From contig CM076270.1 of NCBI GenBank assembly GCA_038380795.1, positions 21,220,001 to 21,284,000 of the forward strand: a stretch of DNA of 64,000 nucleotides. The letters run 5' to 3'. The translations under genes and the position numbers were made by a program. Positions within the stretch are counted from its first letter, which is position 1, and every line of letters starts with the position of its first letter. The notes beneath the pieces were generated by a model that was not told the DNA's origin, ran no database searches, and saw only the letters and a program-made list of their open reading frames with translations. Origin of the DNA: Pyrocephalus nanus. Taxonomy: Eukaryota > Chordata > Aves > Passeriformes > Tyrannidae. Below, one piece after another: positions 46,401 through 60,300 of this stretch.

Positions 46401-48054
46401 GTTACAGATTGCTTCCCACACTGCGAGCTTGCTTGGTTACAGTTGTGTAGGCACCACGGAGAGAGAGATATATCCTGCAAACGGCAAGCTGGCTAATCCC
46501 TGGGGAGATTTTAAATGTGAGCTGCAGTTTTCTCACTCTCCGTGGGCACTGGAGTCAGTCGAGCAACGTATGGCAATAGCTATATTCTCATTTCACGTCT
46601 GTCATGCAGAGATAATTAAAATCTACACTTCCATCTGAGGGGAACTGTAGGGTTTCCAGATGGGTAACTGTAGTGTATTTTTCATACTGGATTAACACTT
46701 GCACCAAAAAGCCTTGCCTGTTGCCCTCCCACCTGTTAAGATTACTGACGGGGCTGCCATTGAAAAGCCCTCTTGAGTCCAGTGATATGGCTCTGTGCAG
46801 ACATGCAGCTCGTAAAACTGTGAGCTTACCTCACCCTCAGCATTGCACATCCCTCTGCTCAGTGAGGCAGTCACTGTAACACCCTCCTCCAGCATCTCCC
46901 AGGTGCCCACTCTTGGACAGTCCCCTCCTGGGATCAGGGGCTATCTGGCTCTCACAACGGAAATGACCCACAGCGGACAGACCTAACATAAAATACTGGC
47001 TATTGTCAGCCTGCAACATTAGCAATGGTTATAATATTGCACAGGAGGGACAGCCAACTCCACAAGCCAGCCAGTAAAGAGCTGCTTCAACATACCGAGC
47101 TGACCACCCACTTGGTGACATTCCCACAGAAAGGCTGGATCGGGCATCACCCTGCTGGATGGAGCTTCTCGTTTTTCCCAGAGAGCCGAGGCACAATGCG
47201 CCAGGCTGTGGCATAACTGCTGCCAGAAAGCCACCTAGAAGGAAAAGCCTGACCCCATGAGAGAGGTTCTCATGTCTTGGCAGGGGCAAAACTTCAAGAG
47301 AAGTAATCCTATCCCAAAGCTGCGTGGTCCCTGCGCAGCTGGGGTCCAGAAAGCCACTGGTGGGCTGTGAGTGCAGCGAGCCCACGCTGACTTCTGCAGG
47401 CAAACATGCCAGCCCCAGAAGGACAGAGGCTTTGATAGTGCTCTGATCCTCCTGCAGAAGAACGCTGGCATATGCTCTTAAATGCACTTCCCCAGTTTGG
47501 TTTGGAGCTTCAAAAAACTGCTAGGCTTACATCAACCATGAAAAAATTTCATTCCACCCCCTCTCCTTTCTGAATTTAGAATGATAAAGGATCAACAGTT
47601 ATATCTGGAGTAGGGGAGCAGATATTACACACATCTTGCTTACAAAATAGCTCTGGTTTTCATGAAACAAGTTTATTTTCCTCCCCCAGCCATTGATGAG
47701 CACATGACAACCGTACAGAATAAAAGCTCAACTCCTTAGTTCTGCTCACATTCACTCAACATTTGCTCTAATCAATTATCTTATTTCATGCAATAAGAAA
47801 AGAATGAGATTCCTGTTATGCAGCCATAATCAGTTACAGTATGAAGCTGTGTCTGTGGAACATTTCTGATTTTGAAAACTAATCATGTGCTCTGCCATTA
47901 CATTTCCCTTGTAAAACACTGGGCTTTGACCCAACTTGTTCCTTCCCCCCTGCCCTTAAAAAACATTGATGGCACAGCCTAGCCTGAGATGCCACATTCT
48001 TTCCCTGCAGAAGCCAGCCAGATTGACTGTAAGGAACACATTTACTCAGGGAGA
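43436..48054. other. Convergent intergenic gap between SGPP2 and FARSB
   Basis: The gap between the two predicted transcript ends is about 4.6 kb. The only clear element is the CTCCAG array (44881-44950). Open frames here are short, and those crossing the array are repeat artefacts. No RNA gene or further known transposon is recognised. Confidence 0.65.
44881..44950 (+). repeat. (CTCCAG)n hexanucleotide repeat
   Basis: There are 11.7 uninterrupted units of CTCCAG, preceded by partial CCAG units. All copies are identical, so the tract is likely polymorphic. It would translate as poly-Ser, Glu-Leu or Trp-Ser in different frames, which explains apparent open frames on both strands. Confidence 0.97.
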
Positions 48055-48072
48055 CAGGGTCTGTTTTTCTAG

Positions 48073-48078
48073 TTTATT
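48073..48078 (-). terminator. FARSB: FARSB poly(A) signal
   Basis: The + strand TTTATT is AATAAA on the FARSB strand, 104 nt after the stop codon. The - strand sequence after it includes AATGTGTTCC, a plausible GU-rich downstream element. This gives a compact 3' UTR of roughly 125 nt, ending near 48055. Confidence 0.6.
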
Positions 48079-48181
48079 GGAACATAAAAGCACAAGCCAA
48101 TGTCCCCCCGGGAGGGAGACAAAAGAGCAGAGGGTGCTGCATGTGACAGTGGACGGCTGTCAGAGGATGAAAGTCTTGTCT

Positions 48182-48333
48182 TCACACGAAGGGCTCAATA
48201 TTGATCTCCAGGGCAGAGCATGGCATGGTGAGCTCAAACTTGGTGATAACATCAGGGTGTAGAACTCCAAGTTTCCCAATGCTTTGACCTTTGGCAAAGA
48301 CCTCAGCACAGCGACCAGGAAAGAAAGCAGAGC
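48182..48333 (-). CDS. FARSB: FARSB terminal coding exon
   Basis: The - strand acceptor CTTTCTTTACAG precedes GCTCTGCTTTC. The first two bases complete a Gly codon, and the exon then encodes [20 protein letters not shown] and [20 protein letters not shown], ending LEINIEPFV. The stop (TGA) is at 48184-48182. The frame would stay open upstream into the intron, but homology starts exactly at the splice site. Confidence 0.95.
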
Positions 48334-51300
48334 CTGTAAAGAAAGTGAGAGAAAAATCAATGTTTCTTTGGGCCAGAAAAGTCAATAGGCATTTAACGTG
48401 CAGAACAAAGCTCTCAGTATTAAACCATTCTCTGTGCTGAGATGCTAAGAAGGGGCTCTCACTTTCTTGCATTAACAGTTGTCATGATTGACAGAGAATG
48501 AGAAAACACTGAGTTAAAAATAAAATGTGAAGCCCAAAGCGTGGGCATTTTTCACACTCCAGTTGTTTTGGCTAAGTTGCTCCTGCAATAGAAATTAGCA
48601 CAGTTAAGTCGAGTCAGAGGGCTACTGAAATAAGGAACTTTTGCAGCCTTTAGGCTATTTAACACCTGAATGTTTCCCACCTTAGTCTGTTTAAGGAAAT
48701 AAAGCTTGCTGTCATCTAAAGGGTAAGTAGGCATGTCACCCTTGATTATATGTCACATAATTAGAAACAACCTACATTCCTCATCTGGAGAAAAGCTTTT
48801 AGGCAGTTTCCTATACACTGTAAAACTGTGAAACAATGAACAACTCAAAGGAAGTCAAAGATCATCTTCCTCTTACCTCAAACCAAGTCCCAGGTTTAAA
48901 ATGTTTTTTAAAAGTTTAAAAAAAGTAGTACTTGAGCTTGCCATGAAGAACTCCGAGGAGCTGTGCAGACTTTTTCATGGAAAGCCTTCCTACATGGGAA
49001 CTTCCCTGCGTGTGGTGGCTATACCAGCAATACGTTCAAGCTTGTCTAGAGCAGCTGTACTTGCATTTTCAGTCTGAGCTGAGTGGCATTTTTACCTGAT
49101 AGCCCTTCAAAAGACAAACCCAAACCAAACCAGCTCCTTCTGAAACCACCTCTTTCAAATGAAGTGTGTGGAAGCGAGGCACAGGGTGTGGGATATCCAG
49201 TGAGCAGTGCTGCAGCTGATGCTGTGATCTCAAAGGAGGAACGGGGGGAGGATGAAAACAAGGCCACTGCATCCTACACATCCTCCTCAGAAAGCTGCCT
49301 CCACCATGTTTTTAGTACTGCTGCCCAGGACACTTTACTGTGTGATCAAGGAGCTAATTAAAAGCCAATAAAGGTCCAAATGAACCTCAAACCTCAGGAA
49401 CATTTTCACGACACTCTGATCACTAGTGGTCAAGTCTAGAGATACATCCTCTGTTAGCTCTCCAGTGGAAATAATTCATTTAAGAAGTATCTCCTATGAG
49501 GTTTGTAGTTGTAACCTGCAGTTACAAGAAGAGCAATTAGGTCTTTTTCTTGCCCAAGCTGCTGCAAGTGCAAATTAATTTAAATGTCTACTTCAGTTTT
49601 GGCTACCTTGTGAAATCTGGCAACAGTGGTAAATGACCACAATAACGTTACTTAAAGGCTGTTTTAAAAAAATATTGATCTTTCAAATGATCCAGTTCCA
49701 GGCTTAGCTACAATCACATACCAACCACTTACACTGGACATACAACAGTGAAACTCTCTCACCCTGGATGTTACTGGCATGTGACTCCAGCCAAACAGAC
49801 ACTTGAACTGCCAAACTGCACTATTCAAAACAAGTGTTGAAATAAAACTTGATGAAATAAATATAGAAAAGAGGCAAATGCCACACATATAGATCACTCA
49901 GCAGATTGTGGGTGAAAACACAACCTAAAAATAAAGTCCCCTTGTAGTCAGTGGTAAAGGCTTTCCTATTTGTGAATAAAGCTGGTGTTGTCCCAAAGAT
50001 GTGAGCAGCACACAGTGACATTCTTTTAGAAACTGGACTGTAAGATTAAACTGGCACAAGAGCAAGAACCAAGCAGAAGTTAATAGTGTTGGCATGGTAC
50101 CCCACTATAAATTTATAGGAAAAAAGGGCTCTGACAACATGGTCAGTTAAAAAGCTCTGGGTCTGACTTGTCTGATCTTCTGAGCTGCCTTGTCTGTAGT
50201 CTTGGGAAAGTTATTTTATCTTCTTGCACATCTAGACCCAACTATATCATGAGACTTAAGTGTTTTTAAGCTTGTAGACATCTGATGGGGTCTAAAATAA
50301 TCATGCACTCAGTCAATTTGTCAAGGGCAATTTCCCAGATCTGTGCCACTTCCCATTGTGTGAAACAATGTTATGTTTCCAGGCACAAGAAATGCTCTGC
50401 TATCCAGGCATCACCAGTTGTTGGTCTCCCAGTCAGAAGTCAGGCAGAAGCTGAACAAGTGGTGGGGGGACTTGGAGCCTTATCCCACCCTCACATCCAC
50501 CACTGCTGACCTTCCCTAGAAGGTTAACTTCAGGACAAGTTTCCTTGCATTTAACTAAATAACATGCATTTGTGATAAATTCTGAAACCTGAAAGCAATT
50601 CATGCCATTATATCAGAAACTATGAAATGGCTTAGTGATTATGGCATGAAGTGAAGACGTGGCAGTTGCAGGGCATAATTCTGTGACTGGAAAAGATCAG
50701 ACAGTGAGCAAATAAAAATGAAAGAACCTGTTAAAAGCTTTAGAGCCCCCATCTGTCCAGCTAGCACTTGGCTCTTGCACCAAAGAAACATGAGCTGAGG
50801 AACAGGTTTACAGAGAGTTTATGAACTCTGGTTAATAATGGAACTATTATTATGATAATTGGCTGCACTACAGAATGCTTCAAAGTATATTCCTGCCTGC
50901 CAAAAGGGCCTCCAGACTGCATCCCACATGGGGGAATCTAAAGCCTTCCTCATCTTAGGGACTCTTCCTCTGACCACACAGGTGGTAAGGGAGGGAGGTT
51001 GTGTCTCATGCACCGGACTGGGTAATGTTGGTTGCCAGGGCACCAGAATTTGGAGCAAATGTAACTTTCAGATTAAAAAAAATCAGACAGTGAAACGGAA
51101 GAACATAAAGAAGGAAAAAAAAAATCTCAGAAGAAACATGAAAAACCAGAGCAAAAAGCAGGGGGGCAAAAGAAACAAGGATTTTGCAGCTGGAGGGAGG
51201 GCTTTGACTGAGGGACCAACCACTACCACAAAAGGAGACCTGAGCTGGAGGAACCTTGCTGAGCTGAGGACAGGTTGCAGGAGGGCTTGAGCAACCAATG

Positions 51301-54300
51301 GAGCAGGGCAGCAAACCTGAGGGCTCATCAAAATAACCAGGAAACAAAGGTAAGGACTACATTTTTTTTCTACTAATTTGTGTGTTTCTTGTGTTATCAA
51401 GTAAATAGCAGCAGTGGTTTGGATTTCTAGCAAAGCTTGTGTTTTGTGCTAGACAGTGTTACGTGACTTCAACTCCTGAGCTAAACTAAAAACTTTATTA
51501 TAGAGTGAGAGTCCAGGCTGTATGAAAGACAGGTGCTTATGCTACTTGCACATATGGGGAGTCAGCAAAAAACTGCACACAGTGTTACCTTGTTTGAATA
51601 AATCACACCATAAGGTGAAACCCAGTGCTGTGAGGCTTCAGTAAAACACTTATGCCAAAAGGAGCCTTCCTAGAATCATTAGCAGCTGTGACCTGCAGCT
51701 TTTCAGCAGGAGCTCACCATAGAGGTTTGTCTTATCTGTCTACACGGTGTCACCAAGAACAGTATGGTTGTGAAGAGTATGGTCTTCCTGAAGAGTCAGT
51801 AAAGCACACCTGGAGGCCCCACTCTTGGTGGATGTGCAAGGAAGGCACTGTGTTTGCTGCTGGTGCAGTTAGTCTGAAAGGCTGCTCTTGTAGGTCTGGC
51901 TGGCTGGTTATGGAGTCAAAATTAATTTAAAAATTGCAGTTTATTAGACTTTCTGTTTTTAAGGGTAACAGATTTTATCATTCTTGGTATGTAAATCCTC
52001 TCTGCTGTGCACGGAAATTGTACTTCATAAACTTCACCTTGAAATCTGGTCAGGTTGTATTGTCCTTGCTGATTGAGACCCAGACAATGCCAGAGGAAGC
52101 CCGAAGGTCTGGCAGTGGAAATCCACCTCTTAATATGTCAGGTCTATAATTGGTAGTTGGGAGAAGGGGTGGGGTGAAACACAATATGTGTTCCTAAAGA
52201 AGAGATGCCAAAGCCAGCCGTGTCTTATGCTGACATACTACACGCCAGCAGAAGACAAAAGCTACTTCTCATGGCTGCAAGTAAGAATTTAATTTCCAAT
52301 GTTCAGTGATGTAGAAATAATACCTTTAATTAAAGCTTCTGTAGCATGTCCTCAAAATCCGTAATTGCCTTTCTGTATTCAGGCAACAGGGCCACTTTGA
52401 TTGCTCTGGGGTAATTCTTTGGCCAATAATCCAACAGAGCATGTAGTCTTTAGCACATTTTCTGGCTAATTGACCCTCAAAGAGCCCTGAGTTCCCTGCA
52501 CTCTCTGTTGTCAAACACCTTGCACAGTTTCTTTTCTCTACCTTACTCTCCCTTCCTTTCGAAAAGAAATAGATTAAAGTAGTAGTATAGGCCTACAGTT
52601 TGTTCCTGTAATTTGAAGGAACACTGGAAGCTGAAGCTTAAGAAGGTAACAGAGCAGAGCTCATCTGGCCCCAGTAGTCTTTCATCTTAATTCTCCTCCC
52701 CTTTAGTTGCTCCAGCTGCCCTTTCACTACCTCATCCTGCCTCACCTGGTAAAGTATTTTGCCTCTGCTGCACTGGATGGAATTTAGTTTGGTGAGGTTA
52801 GATGCTGGTTTCAGGATCAGGTTCTTCACACTTTTGGCGAATTCTTTCTTTTGGCAGATAATACAGATCAAATGCAGAGTCAGAGGACGCGATCAGACCA
52901 GGCAGTGTTTTAAAAGGACCTTTTTTTGCCCGTGTACACAGTGCAACAAAACTCCCAGAACCTTATGCAAAACAACAGCAACCTCAAAATCATATCTCTT
53001 TGTGGGATAATTCACCTTCAGCTAATTTTTTAAAATCACAGACATTTCAAATCTCGCATAACTTTTGGAACACATCAAGACCAACTGTTCTTCTAAGTTG
53101 CACATTGTCAGCAGTTCTTCCCCCTTATATTCTCATGCCCAGGAAAACCACACTTTGGGAACAGTGGGATATTTATTAACTGTGGTCTTTTGTTTTGTAA
53201 ATCCTAACTAAAGCTGTGCCCCAACAACCGCCACTCCCCAGAGCACATCTAACTTAATGACACATCAGGGAATCCAAATTAGTACAATCAAATTTCAGGT
53301 ATGTGCCTTAATTCCCCCCCCCCCTCAAGAAAATAATTAACACTTGACAAAAATGACAGAAGAAATATATGATGGAAATGAATATGTCCTTGTTTAAAGG
53401 ACATTTTTCATTCTGATATCCTCCTTTTTCAAAAGCCTCCTCATACAGGGTGTAACAGAAGAGGCTCAAGTGACAGTCAATTATTTACCTGGCCTGGTAC
53501 ACTGGATATCCAAAAATAGAGCTGAATATTAAGAGTCCTTGTGCAGACAATGAGACTAGGGAACATGGAGAATCATCCACAAATCTGCAGTGGTCAGTCA
53601 ATTAATCATCTTCTCGTATTACAACTAAGTCAATGGCTGTGTTTTTATTAATTTGTACCTCAGGGGAGGTGTGAGAAAAATTAACTCTTCCATATCATAC
53701 TACAACCCTATAAGCCTGGCTTATTTTTCATTATTGCTCTAGAAACAGAGGGTGTTTGGTGTTGCTGGGTGTCAGGAAGTGGTTCAAGAATGCAATAGGT
53801 TTGGAGAACCTCTTTATTGGCCCATGTTATCCTCAGGATTACAGCAGATACTTAAGGTGATCTGGGTAAAATCACTGTGTTCCTGCCTTTCCTAATGGAG
53901 AGCAGTATTTGGGTGAATGCTGAGGCTGAAGGAACACAGATATTCTGGGTCATTGATACAGGTAACAACATTTCTCTTATTCAGTGCTGGAGCACCAGGT
54001 TGTTTAATACTGCATACAGAAAAACTACAGTAGGAAACCTAGAAAGAAATCTATCAAATTCCAAGTGTTTTTATAGAAATCAGTATTTGTGTATAAAGCT
54101 CAAAAACTTTGCATTTGTGGGACAGTTGTCAGAAACAACAATTCTACACTAGGTTTTAGTTGCACTGCAGAGTTACTGTTACACAATTATCTTTGCTTTT
54201 AGGCCTGTTTTATCTGATTTATCCAGATTTATCTGAAATATTATACTTTGCCTTTTCTAAAAGGCACAAATCTAAGCTGGTATTGTGTCACAGCTATTGT

Positions 54301-57300
54301 ATTGATAAAACTAGGGAATTCCTAATCCCTACTTAAACTCACTTTGTTTTTTGGTTTTTGGTGTTTTTTTTTTTAAGATGTTTTGCTATTTCACTTGAGT
54401 CAGAGAACACAAAGCTTTCAATATTAAAAACTTAATTTCTTTCTGTTCCGTGCCTGTTTTTTATCTCTCTTTGGATATCTAAAGGAATAATTCACCCTTG
54501 CAAACATCACAGTCAGTCAGAAACTAGGAAACAATAAACCATATTCTTTATGGTAGGGGGTAGAACTTACTCTGTGTACTCGCAGTAAGCAGCAGTTTTA
54601 GCTTTTAGGCTCTGCTTTCATACAAGCATTAGAGAGTAACGAGAAGCAGCATTAAGTCAGTCAACCTGCATTCACATTGATCTAAAACTTTGTGCCAATA
54701 TCTTGCAAATTCCTGTTTAAAATGTAATTGCAGACATTTAAAAAAAAAAAAAAAAAAAAAAAAGGTAAGATTAAATTTGAAGCATTGCTTCTCTGCCCCA
54801 ATATCACGATTGAAAAATCACACCAGACTGGAGAACTGCTTTACTATAAAGCATAAAATTGACATGCTCACATTTGTTAGCATTAATATTAATATGGTAG
54901 TGAAAATGAAAGCATATGCACACTTGGTTTGCCTCTAGCTATAGCAGGCTGTGCAGGTGAAAATGGAATTGAAGGGTGAAACACTTTAACCCTCAGTGCC
55001 CTTGTTCCCTGGGAAAGGGGATGTGCTATTGCTGCTATTTCTGCTACTGGCTTGGATGAATCATTTCTTTTCTAGAGAAGGCTTTGCAACATTAAAAATA
55101 CAGTTTATGATTAAGAAGTAATTTTCTATTTAAAAATGTAAGGAAACAGAAAACATGGAAATGACCTAAATCTATAATTATATAATGTAAAGCTGTGCCA
55201 GACATTTAAAACTCTTGATGCAAGGAAGATTTTCATGGGTTAGACTTGTTATGGCATGTGATTAAAAAAGTTGCCTTTGGGGCGGAAAAAGAAGAATTAA
55301 ACTCTGAAGAGTTTATTTAGATGGTTCAGGAAGTTGACAAAAAATAGCAGAAAATGAAAAGTTTTAACTGTCAGGACAAATGCTACTACTTCTTGAAGCA
55401 TCCCTAATCTGTCAGAATAAATTGCAGTGGGAAGAACACAACTGTAATCTCTTTTAGTACCTGCAGAAAGAGGAAGGTATAAGGTAGCTTGTGTGTCTTT
55501 TCAAATTGACTTGACACTTCTCCTTGCAGTATTTTTGCATAGATTTGCTACAGATTTATTCCCCCCACACCCCTCCCACTACAGGGGGATTATACTACAG
55601 GACACAGAGTTCTGAATTAGTCAATTCGAAGGAGTTTCTCTTCTGAAATAATCTGGGTTTGAGAAACAAGCACTTTCTTTGTTCTCTAATTTATTTTATT
55701 TCATATGTGGAGGAAAAAGGGTCTCAAACATAATTTGGTGATGAAAGTTAAAAAGACAAAGAAGTCTAAGCCTGTCAAACCTTTTATTATCCCACGCTGT
55801 GCTAAAATAATGCATTTTTCCTCTAACTGATACAACTTTGGGGGATTGATGCTGGGTGACCAAAAAAGAAAATCTTGGGAACTGGCAAATGTGAAATGAA
55901 GAGGACTTGAATACATTGAATTACCAGCTGATATGTTTTTGTTGAGAACAGATGTTTTCAAACAAACCTGATCATCTACCAAACTTGTAATCTGAAATAC
56001 TATAAATACAAGTACAAGGACGCAATAGCACCTATTAAGTATCTTTTTCTGAATGCTAGTTAAATGGATTAAGAATTGTCTGACATCTCCTAGCATGACA
56101 GAAATGATATCTGGAGGCTTCATAGTAAAATTGGCACATTTCCTTTAGTTATCTATGAGTAAATAGACAATTGTTGACATCTGTGACCAATGCAGTGGCT
56201 GCCAAGACAGGCAGCTGAAAGGCCAGAATTGCCATTAAAAGCCATCAAGCTCTGATTTCTTAAAATAAACCAGGCATCAATAATGCCAAGTTCAACATGG
56301 GCATTAAATACCTGTACAGATTGTAGTCTCCCAGCTTAAACTGATCACCAGAGATAGATTCTGTGGTTTAATTCTATTTACCTAACTTGGAATTAGTCCC
56401 AGATTTCCCTCCTCTTGTCTTGTGAATTGAGGTTCACGGTCTAAATCTTCTCCTAAAGTTGTTTATTGTATAATTATTATTATAAAAGCAAATGTTTACT
56501 GATGTCCTTAGCTATGGAGATAACTATTACACCTCTAATTTCACAGCTAAACCTTACCAAATGAGAAGCTATTACTATGATTTACTGTGGAATTAAAATT
56601 TTCTACACTTTACCACACCTTTCATTTAATTAAATAAGGGCAGTAAAAAGAAGGGAGTGTGCAGTTTCTCTTTTTTTTTTTTTAAACACAATTGTCAGTT
56701 ACTGAATGAAACAAGAGTTAGTATGCATTTATTATGCACGTGTTTATGCTGAACACAAAGAGACTGATGACCTCCCAGCTTTCCTAAGCTGATGATTACC
56801 CTAAAAGAATGAATGGCATGAACATTTAGTTCAAAAAATATTAATAAATCCAAGAGAGTTAGCTGAGTTCCATATGAATCAATCATTTACAAAAAAGTAG
56901 CTCATGTCACAAGCTGACACTATTCAGGGGTTGCTTGTTTTCACATGAATGAATGCTGCTTCAGTTTTATCATGGAAGGCAGAGGGGGAGACAGTGAAGT
57001 GGTACCCGTGCATATAGATAGGTTTTTTCTTTATATATAGATTTTTCACTTCTTGTGATCCTGTCATATTGCTTCTTTTTTATAAAAAAGGGATATTCTT
57101 TTCCCTTTTAAAGCAGTTTGTGCCCAATTACATTCCACTTGCAAAGTATGGAGACCCTTCAAAGGTACTGTAAAATGAGGGGTTTCTTCCTGAAATAAGG
57201 GACAGCCATTCTAAATGTTACATTAAGAGTGAGGATAATGACACCTTAGACTTCACACCAGTCCTTTGAAGGCTGTGATATATAATCCGCTGTCAGTATT

Positions 57301-60300
57301 TACTAAGCCCTTCTTTATTCTTCTTAGCCTAAGTAAGACTTTTCTGTGGACCCAAATCCCATGATTAACATCACCTCCTGTGATCATTGTCCTGACTTCT
57401 GGAAGAAAATAGTCATCTCAGATGGTCATCCACGACCAAATTTGTTGTCTTTTTCTACCAAGATTTTTATACTTTAAAACGTTTGGGTTTATTTGTTTAC
57501 CTCCTAAATCATACACATTCACCCTGAGCTTTACATTTTATTACTGGTATGGAACTGGCTAAAATCTCACAGATTTTATGCAAATTTTTTTATTATGGAG
57601 CACATACAAATTTGAGGATCAATGCAATGATTGTACTCTTTTTCAATCTGTGTTTGATTATGGATGCCTATTCCATAAAACAAAGATTAAAAACCAAAAT
57701 GTTTTTCTAGGCCAGTAGGGTTCACTGACATATCAAAAAAGTTATTTCTGTGCATTTTAAAACAATGGGCAGGATGTCAGAATTCTGACTATAATGTTGT
57801 ATGTTTAGCTGTAATAAGAAGAAAACCAAAAGGTTTCATTAGTAACTTTTAAGAAACTAAAAAGCACTGAGCGCCAAATGTATGTTGAAATTCTCGAAAT
57901 TCAGTCACTCAAAACCCCTTCTTCCTTAGGGCTGCTCTAAACAGCTCTTCTCCATTTATTACCTAGCTCAGATTACACCAAACCCTAGTGCAAAGGCCAG
58001 GGGAACATCACAATTTCACCCATATTTTCTAGCATCTGCACTTTTTTCACAGGTGTTGCTACGAAGGCAAAAATGCTCTGACCTTAAGGTCAAATCACAG
58101 GGCACTTAGGTGTTGGTGGAACAGAAGGAGCTTAAATAACCATGATTTGCACATATGGACCAAACAGGACCATAGCACAGGCATTTTATTTTTCAAAGTG
58201 AATTTGGAAAAGTGGCAAACATGTCCCCAGTACATCTCTATCTACTCTCAGTTGTTCGTTCAAAGCAGTATTTTATTCTCTGTAATGTTTTTCAATAATC
58301 ACTGGAACTATTTTAATCAGTTACACAAGGAATAAAAACAACTGGACTAAAACCCTACTTTTTACACTGTTGCTTACTAGGCTCAAGTTTTATTTAAAAT
58401 TACATACAGAGAAAGTACCTCTAAATCTCTCTAAATCAGAGGATAAACCAGTCACAGGATAAACCTATTTCTCACTGTATAAATTTTAAATTTGGCACAG
58501 GCAATAAAAAAGCAGGCTCCGTAGAGATTCATCTAAAAATCCCTGCCATGTGTAATGTCCTGATTTAAAACCTCTGAAGTAACTTGCAGTGTTCTCATGA
58601 ATTATTTCAGTATTCTGCAGTCTCTTTAAGATGTTACAGGATATCTTTTTTTCACTCAGCAATTGACCTTACTCCATCATCTGCTGACATTTTCTCTCTG
58701 GCACATGCTCAATTGACAGACTGTGAAGCAAGTTTAATAAAACCCAAAAATAACCAACAAACCAACAACAAAAAGCCCCAAACAAAATTCTCCAACTACT
58801 TTGACTTCCAACCATCTCTGCAGTGAAGGTCTTAGAAGATAAGTTGGTGCAGTGACACTGCATTTGATCTGGCATTGGAGTATCAGCCATCTGCATTGTT
58901 ACCAAGGTTAAATTCCAAAGTCAGGAGAACTGCAAGGAATCTCTGTGCCATCCCAGGAGAGTTTCTGAATCACTGATGAAACAGAAAGTAGCAGACACTT
59001 TTTTTTTTTTTTTTTTTTTTGGCTATAGCCAAAAGCCACAAACTGCTTGTAATATATTGCACATGACAAGGCATAATCCACCCTTTACACTAAATGCATT
59101 GTGGAGTAATGTCATGGGAATGCAGGGATTTTCAGTGAGCATTACAAATCTCACAGCATCAGGAATACTGAGCAGCGCTAATATCTAGAAATAACTTCTT
59201 CCCTGTGTTAGGATTATTTTTGAGATCTTTTTCCAGTTTCTTGCAGCCAGTTGAAATGTTACAATACAGAATATAAAACACTTGCAAATATTTTTCAGTA
59301 TTAAAGCAAACTCCTGATATGTCTACTCAAAAAGCAGCTACAGAAGAGTTTTTTGAATAGGCATACAGCAGTTTGATTTAACTTCAGTGACAGCTGAGTA
59401 ACCAGTTCCCAGAGGCTCTTCTGACTCCCCACTACCACACCCCCTTTCCAAATAGGAAGCTTTGCTATTACCCACTCTGCGCTTGGCAGAATTAGAATAA
59501 GAAATATAATTGTACTAAACAGGAGCAGGAGAGCTTGGTCAGGCTGTCAGGGACCCTGTGCCTCTGCTCCAGGAAGTGCAGAACACAGGCACTTCTGCAA
59601 GCTGAGTCAGTGACTCCCATCTCTGGACACCAGTGCTTGACATATAAGAAGAATCACAGTTGCCATCCCCGCAGTCTTGCTTTTCTATTTTGTATTTTCT
59701 ATGCTGTTATTTTAGGCAGCAGAATAGATGAGTGCTGGTGCTTGTTCTCTTCCATCAACCTATGCTCTCTCAATGAAGTAATCAGGTCAGCCTGCTTGCT
59801 TTCTCTCTTACATGCACAGGCACATACACAGAGGAGATTCTGCACTTAAGGATGTTATTTTTAATTCATGTGCAGCTCACTCTGTATGGAGAAGGAAGAG
59901 GGCTGTTATAAAACTGTCTAAGCAGAAGGTCAGTTCTCAAAGACTGATTAAAAGATATATAAAGAATAAAAGATATATATGGTATATACCTTCACATGAG
60001 TGCGTAAATAAAACGTACCTGTATGAAAAAAAGCTATAGATAAAGCTATAAACTAAAAGATAAGGTGTAAGAAGTTGCCTTTTCCAGCCTCTGTTATCCA
60101 AGGAGAATACAGTGGGTGTCTGGCATATTCATCAGTTCAGTGAATTCCTACCTACCCTTGCCATCAGCAGATTAATTTGTTATAAACAGTCCACGAAGCT
60201 CATGGCATTTGCTTTACTATAAGTCTCCTTAAAAGGCTGTCAACTCACAAACTACATAAAACTACTCAGAATAGCTCACAGAAAGACAGCAATCCCATCT

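Noticed and set aside
50859..51290. 143-residue Lys-rich open frame in the FARSB intron
   Set aside because: It is driven by an A-rich stretch and has no recognised domain, conserved motif or promoter context.
55701..56123. 140-residue open frame on the FARSB strand
   Set aside because: No similarity to FARSB or any family I know, and FARSB homology runs directly between the two flanking exons.
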